Assembly (NCBI RefSeq): GCF_023278565.1
Contig: NC_064678.1
Coordinates: forward strand, 2,294,001 to 2,358,000
Reading direction: 5' to 3'
From: Colletotrichum lupini
Lineage: Eukaryota; Ascomycota; Sordariomycetes; Glomerellales; Glomerellaceae
DNA length: 64,000 bases
Shown: one piece after another, positions 60,734 through 64,000 of the stretch
How the letters are laid out: each line of letters begins with the position of its first letter
How positions within the stretch are numbered: position 1 is the first letter of the stretch
The notes under the pieces: generated by a model
What the model was told of the DNA's origin: nothing
Database searches by the model: none
What the model saw: only the letters and a program-made list of their open reading frames with translations
Program-made: the position numbers and the translations under genes

Positions 60734-62124
60734 TGTGTTCGGTTGGCTTGTCCTGTTGTGTCAAGACGGAAACAACGCGCACAGCAGCTACGCCAACGGG
60801 AATCTCGCTTGACGTGTCAGGACTCAGGACTCGCTCACTCTCACAGGGCCTTACCCGCGCACCGCACCTTACCTTACGTACGGGTACTCAATTGCAAATA
60901 CCTTACCCGCCTGGCCCTGGTCTAGCCTCTTGTCTCAGACACACAAGAGACCCAGTCCAGGGGCGAGAGACAGCAGGCACCCGTATAACGGCTGAAGGGC
61001 TGAATGGCTGGCCGGTGGGCTGGCACGTTGCAATCTCGATATGATGCTGCGCATGCGGAGCACCGACCGGGAGAGAGAGAGTGCCTGTGTGCCAGGTGTG
61101 CAATGTAGGTAGCCAAAGAGGCGGTGGGTACGTACCGAGTAGTCTATAGTGTAAGGTATCCGTACTCCGTAGATATTCGTGGCCTGTACATTGGTAACGG
61201 CCTGGTTGGTGCATCATGGATGATGAACAGGCCAGGTTTTGTTTCCCATCCACCCTGTCTGTCCTCCCCCCTCCCCTGTTGTCGGGCTGAGATTGGAATT
61301 GAAGCTTGCCCATGCTTGCTTGCTTGCTTCCTCCCACGCCTCCTCCCCTGTCGCGTGGCCTTCACTATTACCTAGTCTGTTCCCGTGTCCAGTGTGTGCG
61401 AATATTTGATAGCTACGTTGGTGGGGACCCGGGAATGCTACAGAGAGCTTCTGCAAATCCCACTCTCCGTCTCTTGTCGACTTCGATTGTCCGGGGATCG
61501 AATCTTCGTACATACACTACGAATATCCGTACTTACGTACCCGCACTGGAGAGCGGGGCACATCCCCATATACCGCATGCATTCTGCTTACGCTCTCTAA
61601 ATGGCGACGGCCTCGCTCACCCCTGCTCGCGAGGCTTCCCGCTATGAGAGCTGGCTCCATCCTTGTCACCTCCCAGCTCCCAGTCTCCTGTGTCCCCTTG
61701 TCCCCGTTCGCCTACGCTTATGCCGCTGGCCGACCGTTGATCGACGGGAGCCCATTGGCCCGGCGCGCAGAGCATGGGGTGAACATGTTCCATAGCCGTC
61801 CCGACCCAGAGTCGTCTATCTTACGAATACTACTCTATATCATTTGCATCCGTTCGGATCCAACCCAACTCCTACGGATACTGAGCACTCCGTAGGGACT
61901 ATTCCATTGAGAACCACTACTCAGCCCAGATGCAATCGCATCTCAGATTCAACCTCACATCGTTTTTCCAGCTGCTGGCCCAGAGGCTTCCCAAGAAATT
62001 AGGCGTGCCCCCCCCCCCCCCCCATGTCTCTTTTTTTTTTCCTGTACTCTACTGCACAGTATACGCCAGACCAGTTCCACTTGATCTCACACCTCCCCCC
62101 TTTCTCTTTCGTGGCCGTTTCCTC

Positions 62125-62391
62125 ATGGACGACCAAAACCTGTCTAACCCCTCCGGGCATGATCACCAACTACAACGGCAGCCGTATTCCCACAGCGTCG
62201 CAGTGGCACCCAAGAACCGCCTAGGTCCCCCCGCTGCCCCTCCCCCCAGTACACCCTCCACTGAAGTCATGTTTAGATTGGATCCTAGTAACGCAGATGA
62301 TCGCCGGGCTTCCGATGTGATGTGGAATCATTTCGCCAAGGAAGTCTCTCAGCTGCTGAACCCCTGGACCGCAAATGTTCATAACCTGTAG
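62125..62391 (+). CDS. Weak candidate small ORF (88 aa)
   Basis: An 88-aa frame opens with MDDQNLSNPSGHDHQ and continues through a Pro-rich stretch to a charged, helical end (DDRRASDVMWNHFAKEV), terminating at TAG. The leader is pyrimidine-rich (C16 and T-rich runs before the ATG), as seen before some real genes here. No family is recognised, and the frame could equally be the first exon of a longer gene or a chance ORF. I keep it only as a candidate. Confidence 0.22.
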   Translation: MDDQNLSNPSGHDHQLQRQPYSHSVAVAPKNRLGPPAAPPPSTPSTEVMFRLDPSNADDRRASDVMWNHFAKEVSQLLNPWTANVHNL

Positions 62392-64000
62392 GGGACTCGG
62401 GAGAGCGAAGAATTGCCATGTCCCTGGGGTTAGTATGCTTGGTTTCCAACATCCGTCCGTAGTGTATGAACACAATCATTTTTTCCTCTCGTCATGTGGA
62501 GACAGCAACGGTCTCTTTCGCCCGTATGATACGCACGTACTTTCAATCTTCTCATTTTATTTTCTCTTGGTCAAGGCCCTGAAAACATCTCCCCTTGACC
62601 AAATCTTTCTTAATCATATCGCTGTGGTTCAAATGAAGTAAACAGACCGGGTTGCACTTTTGATGACACTGGTGATGATGCATGCCGAGAATGTAATCAA
62701 TGACGACAACGTCAAGGAGGAGAAGCGATGCGAGATCTGCAGTCGTAGAACGAAGAGGAACGGCCGCCATTTTTTTTTTGTTCCATTCAAATGCACGCTG
62801 TGTCGGGCTACGGGTGTCGACTTAGCCGAACGATCCAACGTCTTTTTCTTGTGGTTGCAAACGGCCCGTATGGCTGGGTCTAGTCTTCCTGGTACGTTCT
62901 GGATATGGGTCGCCGCGGACCAGGCCCTCACCCTACTGGTGACCGTCGTGGTTCTCTCTGGGCGGTAGTCTGAAACGGTCAACGGTGACTTGGTAGCTGC
63001 GCCGGCGCTTCGGACGACAACGCCTCTCACCTTCCCTAGGCTCACGATTGGTCGAGCTGAGATGGAGGACTCGGCATCGTCCATGCGTGCTCACACAGCC
63101 CGTGTGGTTAATCACGAAGTGGGTGTCACTGAGGCAAGACACCGGAATACTTTCGGATACTGCGCTTGGAGAACGACTGGCTGGTTTTCCCTGCTTGTTG
63201 TTGTTGGCCAAGTTTGCTTCGATCGTTCGCCCTAGGTATCCGTAGATCTGGTACGCGCCTGCTGGTGCCTTGATCAACCAGGTTTGAAGACGACTGGTCC
63301 CTCGTGTACCGGCCGGCTTCCTTCTTTTGGCTTCAGGTTCTCTTCCTTTTTTTTTTTTCTTTTTTTTTTTTTTTACCACGCAGTCCGTACACATGGCCAT
63401 GATTCGCTTGGTCGCGAGGCGAGCTGAGATTCTGATACATATTACGTAGATCTTAAGAGACGCAATAAAGTGACAGGCCCCAGGGTTGAATAGGGCGAGT
63501 GTGCGAGGCTGGCTGGGTGGCTGTCCCCGCTATGTTGAACTTTTCTGGGTCAAAAGAGCCGCAGATCCTATTTGATCCCATCAGCACGGCCTTGGTGCCA
63601 ATTCGCTGCCAGGTTGCTGCCATCCGCTGGTGGTACTCCGTACCAGGGATCGCCAACGGGACACAAACATTCCGAGGGCGGGCGACCAGGGTCCAGCGAA
63701 GATCACGGTGCACCGTGGCACCTCGTTTTCCGCCCTCCCCTCTTCTCCTGTGCTTGTCGCTCGCCCCTATTGATGGACAACCGAATGCCTCGCCAATTCC
63801 TCAACAGTTGGTGGGAGCGCGCGCGGGTGCGTGCGTGCGATGCGAATGCGTGGGTAGACGACGACAATGATAACGACCACCGGTGGCGATGCAGAAGGCA
63901 ATAGACATTAGACGAAAATACTCCTTGGGCCTCGGCAGCAGATGTGAAGATGTGCGAACTATCTGTCAGAGTGCTTTTTGATTGATTTGATAGACGTCGC

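Larger units (their letters stand above)
54771..64000. other. Long gene-poor region at the right edge
   Basis: More than 9 kb holds only short overlapping ORFs of ordinary composition, with simple repeats: (GA)n at 56206-56220 and 60701-60732, G20 at 59789-59808, C16 at 62008-62023 and T-rich runs at 63347-63374. It carries six of the 13 TACTCCGTA copies. The ORF of 59234-59740 and others have no domain features. A small ORF at 62125-62391 is the only weak candidate gene. Non-coding transcripts or multi-exon genes cannot be ruled out. Confidence 0.45.

Noticed and set aside
60903..61337. Minus-strand ORF of 144 aa at the right
   Set aside because: It has no motif, overlaps several ORFs on both strands, and lies in a simple-repeat-rich, gene-poor stretch.
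1..64000. CRISPR arrays, operons, ribosome binding sites
   Set aside because: The introns and gene families are eukaryotic. No regularly spaced identical repeats occur.

Overview
The window reads as chromosomal DNA of a filamentous ascomycete, most likely a Sordariomycete. The evidence is short spliceosomal introns (mostly 50-110 nt, GT-AG, with CTAAC/CTGAC-like branch sites), Pezizomycotina gene families (an RGS-LOV photoreceptor, fungal TFIIE-alpha, Pol4 with BRCT, ECM14), long gene-poor intergenic stretches, and a CpA-depleted AT-rich transposon relic typical of repeat-induced point mutation (RIP). The species cannot be fixed from the sequence alone.

Layout, left to right. 1-820: 3' end of an uncharacterised gene with a probable GC-AG intron. 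1749-4450 (-): RGS-LOV blue-light receptor of the Botrytis BcLOV4 type. 4451-10875: a 6.4-kb stretch without a supportable gene. 10876-12821 (+): Cdh1-type APC/C activator. 13729-15411 (-): glycerophosphocholine acyltransferase GPC1. 17152-21158 (+): cohesin SMC1. 22288-23626 (+): TFIIE alpha. 24298-26217 (+): family-X DNA polymerase Pol4. 27338-28104 (+): MAPEG/MGST3-like protein. 28458-30144 (-): ECM14, a carboxypeptidase-fold protein lacking the catalytic Glu. 32641-37321 (+): Sec7-PH ArfGEF of the Syt1/EFA6 kind. 37981-39965 (-): SRP72. 40890-41720 (-): conserved-looking unknown protein. 41721-45416: no supportable gene. 45417-47008: RIP-degraded DNA transposon relic with 25-bp inverted repeats and a TA duplication, followed by a 132-bp poly-C tract. 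48245-49729 (+): unknown protein with a SWIM-like zinc motif and coiled coil. 50717-52039 (+): NCBP3/DUF2414-type RNA-binding protein with six K[ED]LF-like motifs. 52984-54770 (+): unknown coiled-coil protein. 54771-64000: over 9 kb with only simple repeats and one weak small ORF.

Most genes are housekeeping: chromosome cohesion and repair (SMC1, Pol4), the cell cycle (Cdh1), transcription initiation and mRNA handling (TFIIE alpha, NCBP3-like), protein targeting and trafficking (SRP72, Sec7 GEF) and phospholipid recycling (GPC1). The signalling highlight is the RGS-LOV gene, predicted to couple blue light to membrane-localised G-protein control. All exon junctions given were checked by hand for splice consensus and frame; in each multi-exon gene complete in the window the summed exons are an exact multiple of three.

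The most unusual non-gene signals are a 9-mer, TACTCCGTA/TACGGAGTA, with 13 exact copies that all lie outside coding exons; a non-RIPed segment inside the RIPed relic flanked by a 16-bp direct repeat; and the poly-C tract next to the relic.
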